Shown here piece by piece: positions 6,309-13,965 of a DNA stretch of 25,269 nucleotides; position 1 is the first letter of the stretch; the number at the start of each line of letters is the position of its first letter. The notes beneath the pieces are model-generated. The model had not been told where the DNA came from. It was given only the letters and a program-made list of their open reading frames with translations, and made no database searches. Origin of the DNA: Frankiales bacterium (GTDB lineage: Bacteria > Actinomycetota > Actinomycetes > Mycobacteriales > SCTD01); the NCBI GenBank assembly GCA_025464915.1, contig JAODNF010000252.1, forward strand, positions 1 through 25,269, read 5' to 3'. The translations under genes were made by a program, and so were the position numbers.

Positions 6309-7457
6309 GTGCCGAGCGCTCTCCCGGACGGCGACGTCCCCCCTGTCGACGGAGCGCTGCCCGCGCCCGCGAGGGCGCCCTTCAGCGTCTACGTGCACGT
6401 CCCGTTCTGCACGACCCGCTGCGGCTACTGCGACTTCAACACCTACACCGACCTCGGCGGCCAGCAGTCGTCGTACGCCTCCCTGGTCGTCGCCGAGCTG
6501 GACCTGATGCGGCGGGTCGCTCAGCCCCCACCTGCGGACACGGTGTTCTTCGGAGGCGGGACCCCGACCCTGCTGCCCGCGGAGGACCTCGGCCGCATCC
6601 TCGCGGCTGTCGACCTCGCGCCCGGGGCGGAGGTCACGACCGAGGCCAACCCGGACTCCGTCGACGAGCGCTCTCTGGCCGCGCTGCGCGAAGCAGGGTT
6701 CAACCGCATCAGCTTCGGCATGCAGTCGGCGGTGCCGCACGTGCTGGCTGCCCTCGACCGCACGCACACCCCGGGACGCGCGGTCGAGGCGGCCCGGGAA
6801 GCGAAGCGCGTGGGGTTCGAGCAGGTGTCCCTCGACCTGATCTACGGCGCGCCCGGCGAGACCGACGACGACTGGCAGCTGTCGCTCGACACGGCGCTGT
6901 CGGCGGGCCCGACGCACGTCAGCGCCTACGCGCTCATCGTCGAGGAGGGCACCAGGCTCGGTGCGCAGGTCCGTCGCGGCGAGGTGCCGATGCCCGACGA
7001 CGACGTCCTGGCGGACCGCTACCTGATGGCCGACGCAGCCCTGACGGACCTGGGCTGGTACGAGGTCAGCAACTGGGGCGAGCCGTGCCGGCACAACGTC
7101 GCCTACTGGCGGGGGCACGACTGGTGGGGTGCCGGGCCGGGCGCGCACAGCCACGTCGGCGGCGTGCGCTGGTGGAACGTCAAGCACCCCACCGCGTACG
7201 CCGGCCGCATCCATGACCGCGTCAGTCCGGCCCACGCCCGCGAGACCCTGAATGACGAGGACCGTCGGGTCGAACGTGTGCTGCTGGAGCTGCGGCTGGA
7301 GCAGGGCCTGCCGCTCGAGCTCCTGCGCCCCGCGGGCCGGGCGGCGGCAGCGAGGTACGCGGCCGACGGGCTCCTCGAAGCGCGCGGCGATCGCCTGGTC
7401 CTGACGCAGCGAGGCCGGCTGCTCGCTGACGCCGTCGTGCGTGACCTCGTCGACTAG
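6309..7457 (+). CDS. hemW: Radical SAM heme chaperone HemW
   Basis: This 382-residue radical SAM protein carries the cluster motif CTTRCGYCDF (Cys34, Cys38, Cys41). The residue two after the last Cys is Phe, the CxxxCxxCxF form that separates HemW heme chaperones from true coproporphyrinogen dehydrogenases (HemN, CxxxCxxCxC). GGGTPT (82-87), the Glu of TEANPDS and SFGMQS (135-140) mark the SAM-binding barrel; NWGEPCRHNVAYWRG starts the HemN/HemW C-terminal region. HemW proteins bind heme and are thought to deliver it to haem proteins of the respiratory chain; older annotations call this gene hemN. The GTG at 6309 is chosen because the catalytic domain starts soon after; a roughly 24-residue N-terminal tail is variable. 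In M. tuberculosis the homologue also lies upstream of hrcA. Confidence 0.95.
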   Translation: MPSALPDGDVPPVDGALPAPARAPFSVYVHVPFCTTRCGYCDFNTYTDLGGQQSSYASLVVAELDLMRRVAQPPPADTVFFGGGTPTLLPAEDLGRILAAVDLAPGAEVTTEANPDSVDERSLAALREAGFNRISFGMQSAVPHVLAALDRTHTPGRAVEAAREAKRVGFEQVSLDLIYGAPGETDDDWQLSLDTALSAGPTHVSAYALIVEEGTRLGAQVRRGEVPMPDDDVLADRYLMADAALTDLGWYEVSNWGEPCRHNVAYWRGHDWWGAGPGAHSHVGGVRWWNVKHPTAYAGRIHDRVSPAHARETLNDEDRRVERVLLELRLEQGLPLELLRPAGRAAAARYAADGLLEARGDRLVLTQRGRLLADAVVRDLVD

Positions 7458-7472
7458 GGGAAGGCTCGACCC

Positions 7473-7925
7473 ATGCCTCGTACCGCCACCGCTGACGTCG
7501 TCGACCGCGACCAGCTGCTCGCCTTCCTGCGACCACGCCACCACGTGCTTCTGATGACGCACCGGCAGGACGGCTCGCCGCAGCTGTCGCCCGTCTCGGC
7601 GGGGGTCGACGACGAGGGCCGCGTCGTCATCGCGACCTACCCGCAGCGGGCCAAGACGGCCAACGCGCGGCGCGACAACCGGGTGTCGCTCTGCTTCCTG
7701 TCGGACGAGTGGGACGACGCGTGGGTCCAGGTCAACGGGACCGCTGAGGTGCTCGACGTCCCGGAGGCGGTCGAGCCGCTGGTCGACTACTTCCGCTCGA
7801 TCGCAGGTGAGCACCCCGACTGGGACGAGTACCGCGAGGCCATGGTCCGGCAGGGCAAGTCGCTGCTGCGCGTCACCATCGACAGCTGGGGCCCGATCGC
7901 GACCGGCGGCTTCCCGCCTACCTGA
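7473..7925 (+). CDS. PPOX-class F420-dependent oxidoreductase
   Basis: This 150-residue protein has the split beta-barrel flavin/F420-binding fold seen in pyridoxamine-phosphate-oxidase-like proteins. Recognisable stretches are HHVLLMTHRQDGSPQLSPVS, VVIATYPQRAKTANARRDNR (which supplies the phosphate-binding Lys/Arg) and WVQVNGTAEVLD. Family members from actinomycetes use F420 or flavin to reduce or sequester a range of substrates; the exact cofactor and substrate here are not determined by sequence. A purine-rich GGGGAAGG lies eight bases before the ATG, giving a normal ribosome binding site. It sits 15 bases after hemW and is probably co-transcribed. Its stop overlaps the convergent DUF4870 gene by eight bases. 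Confidence 0.92.
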   Translation: MPRTATADVVDRDQLLAFLRPRHHVLLMTHRQDGSPQLSPVSAGVDDEGRVVIATYPQRAKTANARRDNRVSLCFLSDEWDDAWVQVNGTAEVLDVPEAVEPLVDYFRSIAGEHPDWDEYREAMVRQGKSLLRVTIDSWGPIATGGFPPT

Positions 7926-8289
7926 CGAAGCGGATCGTGATCGGGTAGCGGTAGGGCTCGCGCCGCCCGGCCGCGACCGCCGCGATGATCGCCATCACCG
8001 CACCGAAGATCGCGAGACCGATGAGCAGGAAGAGGCCCACGATCACGAGGATCAGCACGAGGGACACGACCAACCCGATGAGCATCGTCAGGTGGAAGTT
8101 CAGCGCCTCCGCCGCGTGGTGCCGCGTCATCGGCTTGTAGGGGTCGTCCTTCGCGATGAGGTACACGACGAGCGGCCCGATCAGGCCGAACGCGAACCAC
8201 GACAGGTGCACCAGGACGGCCAGCGTCGTGTCCTCCTGCGCCGGGTACGCGGGGTAGCCCTGCTGGGGCGGGTACGGCGGCTGCGTCAC
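7918..8289 (-). CDS. DUF4870 domain-containing membrane protein
   Basis: This 123-residue protein has a short Pro/Tyr/Gln-rich cytoplasmic tail (residues 3-17), a hydrophobic segment at 24-46, the family signature HHAAEALNFH (57-66), and two further membrane segments at about 68-90 and 92-107. That layout, with HxAxxALNFxxT between the first and second helices, is the DUF4870 (Tic20-like) pattern. Function is unknown; the proteins are small inner-membrane proteins often found with Pro-rich N-terminal tails. The GTG at 8289 overlaps the stop of the preceding minus-strand gene (GTGA), so the two are translationally coupled. Confidence 0.88.
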   Translation of the reverse strand: MTQPPYPPQQGYPAYPAQEDTTLAVLVHLSWFAFGLIGPLVVYLIAKDDPYKPMTRHHAAEALNFHLTMLIGLVVSLVLILVIVGLFLLIGLAIFGAVMAIIAAVAAGRREPYRYPITIRFVR

Positions 8290-8699
8290 GCGTCGGAGGG
8301 TACCGAGCGCTCCACCGGCCGGCCGGTCACGAAGAAGCGGTAGAGCTGCACGATCACGAGCAGTCCGACGGCGAGGGCGACGCCGCGCCCCAGCGCGCCC
8401 GGCCAGGTCTGGCGGTACGACGTCGGGCGCGCACGCCCGTCCGGCCGCACCTCGACCCTGACCTCCGTTCCGGCAGGGGGGACCTTCTCGAGGTGCAGCA
8501 CGACGTCGCGCCCGCCGGCCATGGCGTGGATGCCGTCGTGCTCGAGGCCGACCACGACGGCCGTCGTGTCGTGCGACCCGCCCCAGGACCGGCCGTCCGC
8601 CCAGTGCAGCGCGGAGCCGATCAGCAGGCCGGCGAGGACCCCCGTCAGCAGCACCGCGAGCTGGGGGGCTGCTCCCGACGTACGGGGGTGTGTCCTCAC
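8286..8699 (-). CDS. Small membrane protein of unknown function, DUF3592-like layout
   Basis: This 137-residue protein has a transmembrane segment at about 12-30, an extracytoplasmic beta-rich stretch of about 70 residues (VVVGLEHDGIHAMAGGRDVV onward) and a second segment at about 103-122 followed by a short positive tail. This helix-domain-helix arrangement resembles DUF3592 proteins, but I cannot assign the family firmly. The GTG at 8699 is chosen; the upstream in-frame GTG at 8735 would place the start inside the CIRCE element. It is divergent from hrcA, with about 55 bases between starts, and coupled to the DUF4870 gene downstream. Confidence 0.7.
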   Translation of the reverse strand: MRTHPRTSGAAPQLAVLLTGVLAGLLIGSALHWADGRSWGGSHDTTAVVVGLEHDGIHAMAGGRDVVLHLEKVPPAGTEVRVEVRPDGRARPTSYRQTWPGALGRGVALAVGLLVIVQLYRFFVTGRPVERSVPSDA

Positions 8700-8723
8700 T
8701 CGGCCATCCTGCCAGCCGCGCCG

Positions 8724-8729
8724 TACACT
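8724..8729 (+). promoter_or_regulatory. Candidate -10 of the hrcA-dnaJ-rsmE operon
   Basis: TACACT fits the TAnnnT -10 consensus and would place the transcription start near 8736, within the left arm of CIRCE. No convincing -35 is seen at the expected position near 8701. Confidence 0.5.
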
Positions 8730-8755
8730 TGGCACTCACGAGGAAGGAGTGCCAG
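8729..8755 (+). promoter_or_regulatory. CIRCE operator (HrcA binding site)
   Basis: TTGGCACTC-N9-GAGTGCCAG is a close match to the CIRCE consensus TTAGCACTC-N9-GAGTGCTAA; the A-to-G change on the left is paired by a T-to-C change on the right. The right arm and spacer contain the hrcA Shine-Dalgarno AAGGAG (8744-8749) and the last base is the first base of the GTG start. HrcA bound here would block transcription start, and the folded RNA could also hide the ribosome binding site. This is the expected autoregulatory site of the operon. Confidence 0.92.
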
Positions 8756-9759
8756 TGCTGGACGACCGCAAGCTCGAGGTGCTCCGCGCGATCGTCGAGG
8801 ACTTCGTCGACACGAACGAGCCGGTGGGGTCCAAGACCCTCGCCGAGCGGCACGGGCTGGGCGTCAGCCCGGCGACCGTGCGCAACGACATGGCGGCGCT
8901 CGAGGACGAGGGCTTCATCACCCACCCGCACACCTCTGCCGGCCGGATCCCCACTGACAAGGGCTACCGGCTGTTCGTCGACCGCCTCTCGCAGGTCAAG
9001 CCGCTCAGCCAGCCGGAGAAGCGCGCCATCCAGAGCTTTCTCGAGGGCGCGGTCGACCTCGACGACGTCGTCACCCGCAGCGTCCGGCTGCTCAGCCAGC
9101 TGACCCAGCAGGTCGCCGTGGTGCAGTACCCCTCGCTGTCGCGGTCCGAGGTCCGGCACCTCGAGATCGTGCACCTGGCGCCGAACCGCCTCATGCTCGT
9201 GCTCATCACCGACAGCGGGCGGGTCGAGCAGCGCGTCCTGGAGCTGCCGGCGGTCGTGAGCGACCAGGACGTCAGCGACCTGCGCAACGTGTTCGGCCCG
9301 CGCCTGCACGGCGCCCGCCTCGTCGACGCGCCCCGCGCTCTGAGCGACCTGCCGGACGCCGCGCCGCCGTCGCTGCGGCCGGTCCTGACGTCCGTGCTCA
9401 GTGTCGTGCTCAGCACGCTCGTCGAGAAGCCGGAGGAGCGGATCGCCATCGGCGGCACCGCCAACCTCACCCGGCACGCCCTCGACTTCCCCATGACCCT
9501 GCGCCCCGTGCTGGAGGCGCTCGAGGAGCAGGTCGTCCTGCTCAGGCTCATCGGTGAGGTCAACGACCCCACCACCGTGCACGTGAAGATCGGCGAGGAG
9601 AACAGCGTGGAGGGCCTGCGGTCCACCTCCGTGGTCACCATGAACTACGGACCTGGAGGGCTCGGCGTCCTCGGTCCGACGCGCATGGACTACAGCGGCA
9701 ACATGAGCAGCGTGCGGGCCGTCGCCCGCTACGTCGGCGACCTGCTGGCGGGCGCGTAG
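8755..9759 (+). CDS. hrcA: Heat-inducible transcription repressor HrcA
   Basis: This 334-residue repressor controls class I heat-shock genes by binding CIRCE. Its N-terminal winged-helix domain (about 1-70) contains DRKLEVLRAIVEDFVDTNEP and the strongly conserved SPATVRNDMAALEDEGFI and THPHTSAGRIPTDKGYR stretches; the GAF-like and dimerisation region follows, ending with IGEENSVEGLRSTSVVTMNY and GVLGPTRMDYS. Length and motifs match full-length HrcA. The GTG at 8755 is preceded by AAGGAG with a five-base gap; a GTG at 8749 would lie within that ribosome binding site. The upstream frame to 8521 is excluded because it runs through the promoter and CIRCE. The stop codon overlaps the dnaJ GTG by one base, so the genes form an operon. 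Confidence 0.97.
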   Translation: MLDDRKLEVLRAIVEDFVDTNEPVGSKTLAERHGLGVSPATVRNDMAALEDEGFITHPHTSAGRIPTDKGYRLFVDRLSQVKPLSQPEKRAIQSFLEGAVDLDDVVTRSVRLLSQLTQQVAVVQYPSLSRSEVRHLEIVHLAPNRLMLVLITDSGRVEQRVLELPAVVSDQDVSDLRNVFGPRLHGARLVDAPRALSDLPDAAPPSLRPVLTSVLSVVLSTLVEKPEERIAIGGTANLTRHALDFPMTLRPVLEALEEQVVLLRLIGEVNDPTTVHVKIGEENSVEGLRSTSVVTMNYGPGGLGVLGPTRMDYSGNMSSVRAVARYVGDLLAGA

Positions 9760-10886
9760 TGGCCGACTACTACGGCATCCTGGGCGTGGCCCAGGGCGCG
9801 ACCGACGACGAGCTGAAGAAGGCCTACCGCAAGCTCGCCCGCGAGCTGCACCCGGACGTCAACCCGGACCCTGCGGCGCAGGAGCGCTTCAAGGAGGTCA
9901 CGAAGGCCTACGAGGTCCTGTCCGACCCGCAGAAGCGGCAGATCGTCGACCTCGGCGGCGACCCGCTCGCCCCCGGCGGCGGGGGCGGGGGCGGCGGCTT
10001 CCAGCAGGGCGTCGACCTGTCCGACATCTTCGGTGCGTTCTTCGGCGGCGGTGGCGGCGGGCGTGGTCCGCGGTCCCGCGTGCAGCAGGGGTCGGACGCC
10101 CTGATCCGGATCGACTGCGAGCTGTCCGAGACCGCGTTCGGGGCCCAGCGGGAGCTGACCGTCGACACGGCTGTGCTCTGCGGCACCTGCGACGGTCAGG
10201 GCACTGCGCCCGGCACCCTCCCGACGACCTGCGAGACCTGCCGCGGCCGCGGCGAGATCCAGCAGGTGCAGCGCAGCTTCCTCGGCCAGGTCATGACGTC
10301 GCGGGCCTGCCCGCGCTGCGTCGGCACCGGCACCGTCATCGAGCACGCCTGCGCCGTGTGCCACGGCGACGGCCGGGTCCGCTCCCGCCGCACCCTGACC
10401 GTGAAGATCCCGGGCGGCATCGAGGACGGCATGCGCATCCGCCTCGCCGGCGAGGGCGAGATCGGCCCCGGCGGCGGCCCGTCCGGCGACCTCTACGTCG
10501 AGGTGCACGAGAAGAAGCACGCCTTCTTCACGCGCCAGGGCGACGACCTGCACTGCACCGTCGCCCTGCCGATGACGGCAGCTGCCCTCGGGACGTCGGT
10601 GCCGCTCGAGACCCTCGACGGCCAGGAGACGCTCGACGTCCCGGCGGGCACGCAGCCCGATGAGGTCTTCACCCTCAAGGCCCGCGGCGTCCCGCACCTG
10701 CGCGGCACCGGCCGCGGCCACCTGCACGTGCACCTCGAGGTCCAGGTCCCGACCAGGCTCGACGACGACCAGGTCGAGCTGCTCCGCAAGCTCGCGGCCC
10801 TGCGTGACGAGGAGCGCCCGGGCCTGGTGGCCAAGTCCGGTGGCGGCCTGTTCGGCAAGCTCCGCGACGCCTTCGACGGCCGGTGA
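9759..10886 (+). CDS. dnaJ: Chaperone DnaJ (DnaJ2-type, hrcA-linked)
   Basis: This 375-residue co-chaperone stimulates the ATPase of DnaK and binds unfolded proteins. It has a J domain (1-66) with the HPD motif at 31-33, a Gly/Phe-rich linker (about 68-105) containing two long Gly runs, four zinc-finger repeats CGTCDGQG (141-148), CETCRGRG (158-165), CPRCVGTG (184-191) and CAVCHGDG (198-205), and the C-terminal substrate-binding region. All Cys are intact, so it is a class A DnaJ. Actinomycetes usually have a dnaJ1 in the dnaK operon and a dnaJ2 next to hrcA; the position here identifies the second. It starts with GTG overlapping the hrcA stop (TAGTG) and ends overlapping rsmE. Confidence 0.97.
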   Translation: MADYYGILGVAQGATDDELKKAYRKLARELHPDVNPDPAAQERFKEVTKAYEVLSDPQKRQIVDLGGDPLAPGGGGGGGGFQQGVDLSDIFGAFFGGGGGGRGPRSRVQQGSDALIRIDCELSETAFGAQRELTVDTAVLCGTCDGQGTAPGTLPTTCETCRGRGEIQQVQRSFLGQVMTSRACPRCVGTGTVIEHACAVCHGDGRVRSRRTLTVKIPGGIEDGMRIRLAGEGEIGPGGGPSGDLYVEVHEKKHAFFTRQGDDLHCTVALPMTAAALGTSVPLETLDGQETLDVPAGTQPDEVFTLKARGVPHLRGTGRGHLHVHLEVQVPTRLDDDQVELLRKLAALRDEERPGLVAKSGGGLFGKLRDAFDGR

Positions 10887-11569
10887 CGGACCCGGTCTTC
10901 TTCTGCCCTGACCTGCAGGGTGACGAGGTGCTGCTCGACGGTCCTGAGGGCCGGCACGCCGCGCTGGTGAGGCGGCTGCGCGTGGGGGAGTCCCTCGACC
11001 TGGTCGACGGGCGCGGCGTGCGGGCGTCCTGCGCCGTGCTCTCGGTGGCGAAGGAGTCGCTGGTCGCCGCGGTGGGCTTCCGGACCGCCGAGCCGGCTCC
11101 CTCGCCGCGGCTCACGGTCGTCCAGGCGCTCGCCAAGGGCGAGCGCGGCGAGCTCGCCGTCGAGCTCATGACCGAGGTCGGCGTCGACGAGGTCGTGCCC
11201 TGGCAGGCGGCCCGCTGCATCGCGAAGTGGAACGACAAGGTCGGTGCCCGGTGGGCGTCGACCGCCCTCGAGGCGTCGAAGCAGGCCCGGCGCTCCTGGT
11301 TCCTCACCGTCGGTCCCCTGGCCTCGACCGCTCAGGTGGGCTCGCGGGCAGGCCTGCTCGTCCTGCACGAGCAGGCCACCACCCCGCTGTCGTCGGTCCC
11401 GCTCGACGGCGACGTCACACTCGTCGTCGGGCCCGAGGGCGGGATCGCGCCCGAGGAGCTCGCGGCCCTGGGCGGTACGCCGGTCCGGCTGGGGCCCACG
11501 GTCCTGCGCACCTCGACCGCCGGCGCCGCCGCCGCGGCCGTCCTCAGCGCCCGCCTCGGCCGCTGGTAG
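10883..11569 (+). CDS. rsmE: 16S rRNA (uracil-1498-N3)-methyltransferase RsmE
   Basis: This 228-residue SPOUT-class enzyme methylates N3 of U1498 of 16S rRNA with SAM. An N-terminal PUA-like domain (about 1-68, with GRHAALVRRLRVGE) precedes the trefoil-knot domain, which shows GPEGGI (183-188) and LGPTVLRTSTA (203-213), the two knot motifs that bind SAM. The GTG start lies in the dnaJ stop (GTGA overlap). The hrcA-dnaJ-rsmE order is the usual actinobacterial arrangement and puts this rRNA methylase under heat-shock control. It is followed by a convergent dedA gene. Confidence 0.95.
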   Translation: MTDPVFFCPDLQGDEVLLDGPEGRHAALVRRLRVGESLDLVDGRGVRASCAVLSVAKESLVAAVGFRTAEPAPSPRLTVVQALAKGERGELAVELMTEVGVDEVVPWQAARCIAKWNDKVGARWASTALEASKQARRSWFLTVGPLASTAQVGSRAGLLVLHEQATTPLSSVPLDGDVTLVVGPEGGIAPEELAALGGTPVRLGPTVLRTSTAGAAAAAVLSARLGRW

Positions 11570-11610
11570 CCGGGGGTGCCTACGCATCTTCCGAGCCACG
11601 TGAGCGTGCG

Positions 11611-11627
11611 TCCGGTGACGTACCGGA
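11611..11627. terminator. Small hairpin between convergent rsmE and dedA
   Basis: TCCGGT (11611-11616) and ACCGGA (11622-11627) pair perfectly around a five-base loop, in the 64-base gap between two convergent 3' ends. There is no U tract. The short stem makes this a weak terminator candidate. Confidence 0.4.
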
Positions 11628-11633
11628 GCCCGG

Positions 11634-12248
11634 TCAGAGCTCGGACGGGGCGGTGCGGCTGCGGCGCCGGTGGACCAGGTAGGCCGTGACGGCGATGACG
11701 GCGATCGCGAGGATGCCGTAGCCGAAGCTCGTGACGTACTGGCCGATGGCCTCACCCACGAGGTAGCCGCCGAGCACGCAGGCGATGGCCCAGAGCGTGC
11801 CGCCGAGCGCGTTGTAGACGAAGAAGGTCCGGTAGGGGAGCTTCGCCATGCCGGCCGCGCCCGGGACCATCGCGCGCAGCAGCGCGGTCCAGCGCCCGAA
11901 GAACACGGCGGTGCCGCCCCGCTTCAGGATGAACGTCTCCGTGACGAGCCAGCGCTCCTCACCGACGAACCGGCCGAGCCGGGTGGCCTGCAGCCGCTGT
12001 CCGTAGCGACGACCCACGGCGTACCCGACCGCGTCACCGGAGATCGCCCCGGTGACCGCGAGGACCAGCAGCACGGTCAGGCTCGCACCGTTCTGGGTGC
12101 CGACGGCCCCGCCGAAGACCAGCGCCGTCTCGCCCGGGAAGACGAAGCCGAGCAGGATCGAGGCCTCGAGGAACGGCAGCACGAAGACGATCAGGTAGAG
12201 CGCCCAGATGGGGAAGGTCTTCAGCAGGTCGTCGACGAACGCGGCCAC
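11634..12248 (-). CDS. DedA-family membrane protein
   Basis: This 204-residue polytopic membrane protein has the DedA (SNARE-associated/VTT) hallmarks: LPFLEASILLGFVFPGETAL near residues 24-43, with the acidic residue and PGE motif, a GDAVGYAVGRRYG re-entrant stretch, and FFGRWTALLRAMVPGAAGMA with the conserved Arg residues. DedA proteins help move undecaprenyl phosphate or phospholipids across the membrane and support envelope homeostasis and antimicrobial tolerance; the substrate of this member is not known. The GTG start is preceded by TAGGGT with exactly six bases between, fitting a leaderless transcript. It lies between the rsmE and sigma-factor modules and faces rsmE convergently. Confidence 0.93.
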   Translation of the reverse strand: MAAFVDDLLKTFPIWALYLIVFVLPFLEASILLGFVFPGETALVFGGAVGTQNGASLTVLLVLAVTGAISGDAVGYAVGRRYGQRLQATRLGRFVGEERWLVTETFILKRGGTAVFFGRWTALLRAMVPGAAGMAKLPYRTFFVYNALGGTLWAIACVLGGYLVGEAIGQYVTSFGYGILAIAVIAVTAYLVHRRRSRTAPSEL

Positions 12249-12254
12249 TCCCGC

Positions 12255-12260
12255 ACCCTA
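12255..12260 (-). promoter_or_regulatory. Candidate -10 for leaderless dedA
   Basis: Read on the minus strand, TAGGGT is followed by GCGGGA and the GTG start at 12248. It lies in the 22-base gap after the stop of the upstream minus-strand gene, so dedA may have its own promoter. Confidence 0.5.
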
Positions 12261-12270
12261 CGGTGCGGAC

Positions 12271-13965
12271 CTACCAGTCTGCTGTGCGCGCGAGGCCGTG
12301 GGTCGGGACGGTCGTGAACCTGCCGCCGGTGAAGCGCAGGACCGTGAAGGCCGGGCGGCCGCCGGCGGGGTACCCCGAGACCAGGAGGGCGCCGTCGCGG
12401 ACGCTGATGCGGCTCGGGGTGTCCAGCGGCACTGGCGGGCCGTCGGACACGCGCCGCCCGCTGCCGTCGAAGAACACCAGGTGCAGGTCGCCCGGGCGGC
12501 AGACCTCCGCGGTCACGACCGAGTCACCGTCGAACGCGGCCGGGTAGAGGCCGCAGACGGGACGTCCGTTCCTGTCGCGGGCGGAGGACGACCTCGCGAG
12601 CTCCTGGGCCTGGGCGAGGTCGGTCGCTCCGGCAGGCAGCAGGTAGAGGCCGTCGCTGTAGGTGAGCAACGCCGCCCCCGAGTCCGAAACGGACAGCAGG
12701 TCCCAGGGGCCGTCCTGCGATGAGGTCAGCACGCGGGTGGCACCGAGACCGCTGATCACCACCGCGGGGAGCTCGCTGCTCCCCGGACAGGCACGGCGTG
12801 CGTAGGCGACGTAACGGCCCGTGTCGGACGACCTCGGTTCGAGCAGGACGTGCCTCCCGCCCGACGTCGCGACCGTCGAGGCCCTGCCGCCGTCGAGCCG
12901 GTCGATCGCGTCGTCGCAGCGACCGTGCGTCCTGAGCCACAGCAGCGAGCCGTCCGCGAAGCTCAGGTCGACGTCGTCCTGCGCGCCTTGCGGATAGGTC
13001 AGGTGCTTCACGAAGGCGCCCGAGGTGGCGTCGAACAGGTCGATCCGGTGCCCGGCGATGCCGGCGAAGGTGGGCCCGCTCGTCCGTGCCGTCGTGTCAC
13101 GGGTCACCGGGAGGACGGTCAGCCGGTTGAGCGTGCCGTCCTTGGCCGAGAACGTCGTCAGCACGACCGCGCCGTGGACCCAGCCGGTAGCGGTCCAGCT
13201 GACCGAGCCCTCCCACGGAACGGCCGTACCGGCCGGCGCGGTGGTGGTGCCGAGCTGCCCGCCCTGGCTGTCGACGAGCGTGATCCGCACGTTCTCGTCG
13301 ACGCCGGTGAGGCGTCCGCTCACGCGCGTCGGGCTGCTGATCGCCTCACCGTCGGTGGGGGCGGCGACCTTCAGATCGGTCTCGCCGATCGTGCTGATCG
13401 TGTAGACGGGGTCGCCGTCGAGGAAGAAGCGCTCGAGGGCCGCCTGGCCGACCTTCCTGCCGGCGAGGCTGATGTCCACCAGGTCGCACGACTCGCAGGG
13501 CTTCGTGAGGGTGAAGGTCCCGTCGAGGGACAGCACGTCCTTGAGGTAGTGCTGGACGAGGGCCGTCTTGTCCCCGGCGTAGGGGTAGGTCGTCTTCCAG
13601 TCCGCGATCTCCTGGGCCGACGTGAACGGCCAGATGGCCGGGTTCTCGAAGGCGTGGTTCAGCCCGCCGCCGGCAGTCGACGGCGTCACGCTCGGCTCGG
13701 TCGACGGGGACGGCTCGGTGACAGACGGCGCGGGGGTGCCGGGTGTCTGCTGCAGCGCGGACTGGCCGCCGTTGTCGGACAGCACGAAGACGAGGGACGT
13801 GGCGGCGGCGGTCGCGACCAGGGCTCCGGGCAGCACCCAGCGGCTGCGGCGCCTGGCGGCGACCCGCTTCCGGATGGTGGCCAGGCCGTCGCCGGCAGGG
13901 CGGAGAGTGTCCGCCTCCTCGCGCAGCAGCGCGGCGAGCCTGTCCTCGGGCGAGGGGGCGGTCAT
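12271..13965 (-). CDS. Membrane-anchored protein with Gmad2-like and beta-propeller-like regions; putative sigma-factor partner
   Basis: This 564-residue protein is coupled to the sigma factor gene (ATGA overlap). It has a short cytoplasmic N-terminus (MTAPSPEDRL onward, about 43 residues ending in an Arg-rich stretch), one membrane segment at about 44-62, a Pro/Ser/Thr linker (about 73-97), a Gmad2-like immunoglobulin-fold region (about 198-290, VAAPTDGEAISSPTRVSGRL), and a C-terminal repetitive region (about 300-564) that looks like a beta-propeller. The cytoplasmic part has no HxxxCxxC zinc anti-sigma motif. Its position and layout suggest it regulates the sigma factor by sensing something outside the membrane, but this is inference from context; a plain lipid- or wall-linked sensor is also possible. 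Confidence 0.82.
   Translation of the reverse strand: MTAPSPEDRLAALLREEADTLRPAGDGLATIRKRVAARRRSRWVLPGALVATAAATSLVFVLSDNGGQSALQQTPGTPAPSVTEPSPSTEPSVTPSTAGGGLNHAFENPAIWPFTSAQEIADWKTTYPYAGDKTALVQHYLKDVLSLDGTFTLTKPCESCDLVDISLAGRKVGQAALERFFLDGDPVYTISTIGETDLKVAAPTDGEAISSPTRVSGRLTGVDENVRITLVDSQGGQLGTTTAPAGTAVPWEGSVSWTATGWVHGAVVLTTFSAKDGTLNRLTVLPVTRDTTARTSGPTFAGIAGHRIDLFDATSGAFVKHLTYPQGAQDDVDLSFADGSLLWLRTHGRCDDAIDRLDGGRASTVATSGGRHVLLEPRSSDTGRYVAYARRACPGSSELPAVVISGLGATRVLTSSQDGPWDLLSVSDSGAALLTYSDGLYLLPAGATDLAQAQELARSSSARDRNGRPVCGLYPAAFDGDSVVTAEVCRPGDLHLVFFDGSGRRVSDGPPVPLDTPSRISVRDGALLVSGYPAGGRPAFTVLRFTGGRFTTVPTHGLARTADW

Noticed and set aside
5970..7814. 614-residue minus-strand frame opposite soxR, hemW and the PPOX gene
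   Set aside because: It covers three well-supported genes on the other strand and reads as low-complexity Arg/Val/Gly/Asp shadow sequence.
8521..8754. Longer hrcA start at 8521
   Set aside because: It would run through the divergent membrane gene, the promoter and CIRCE; the GTG at 8755 has a good ribosome binding site and matches the usual HrcA start.
9980..10080. GGC-rich tract in dnaJ as a possible separate repeat
   Set aside because: It codes for the Gly/Phe linker that every class A DnaJ has; it is normal for the family.
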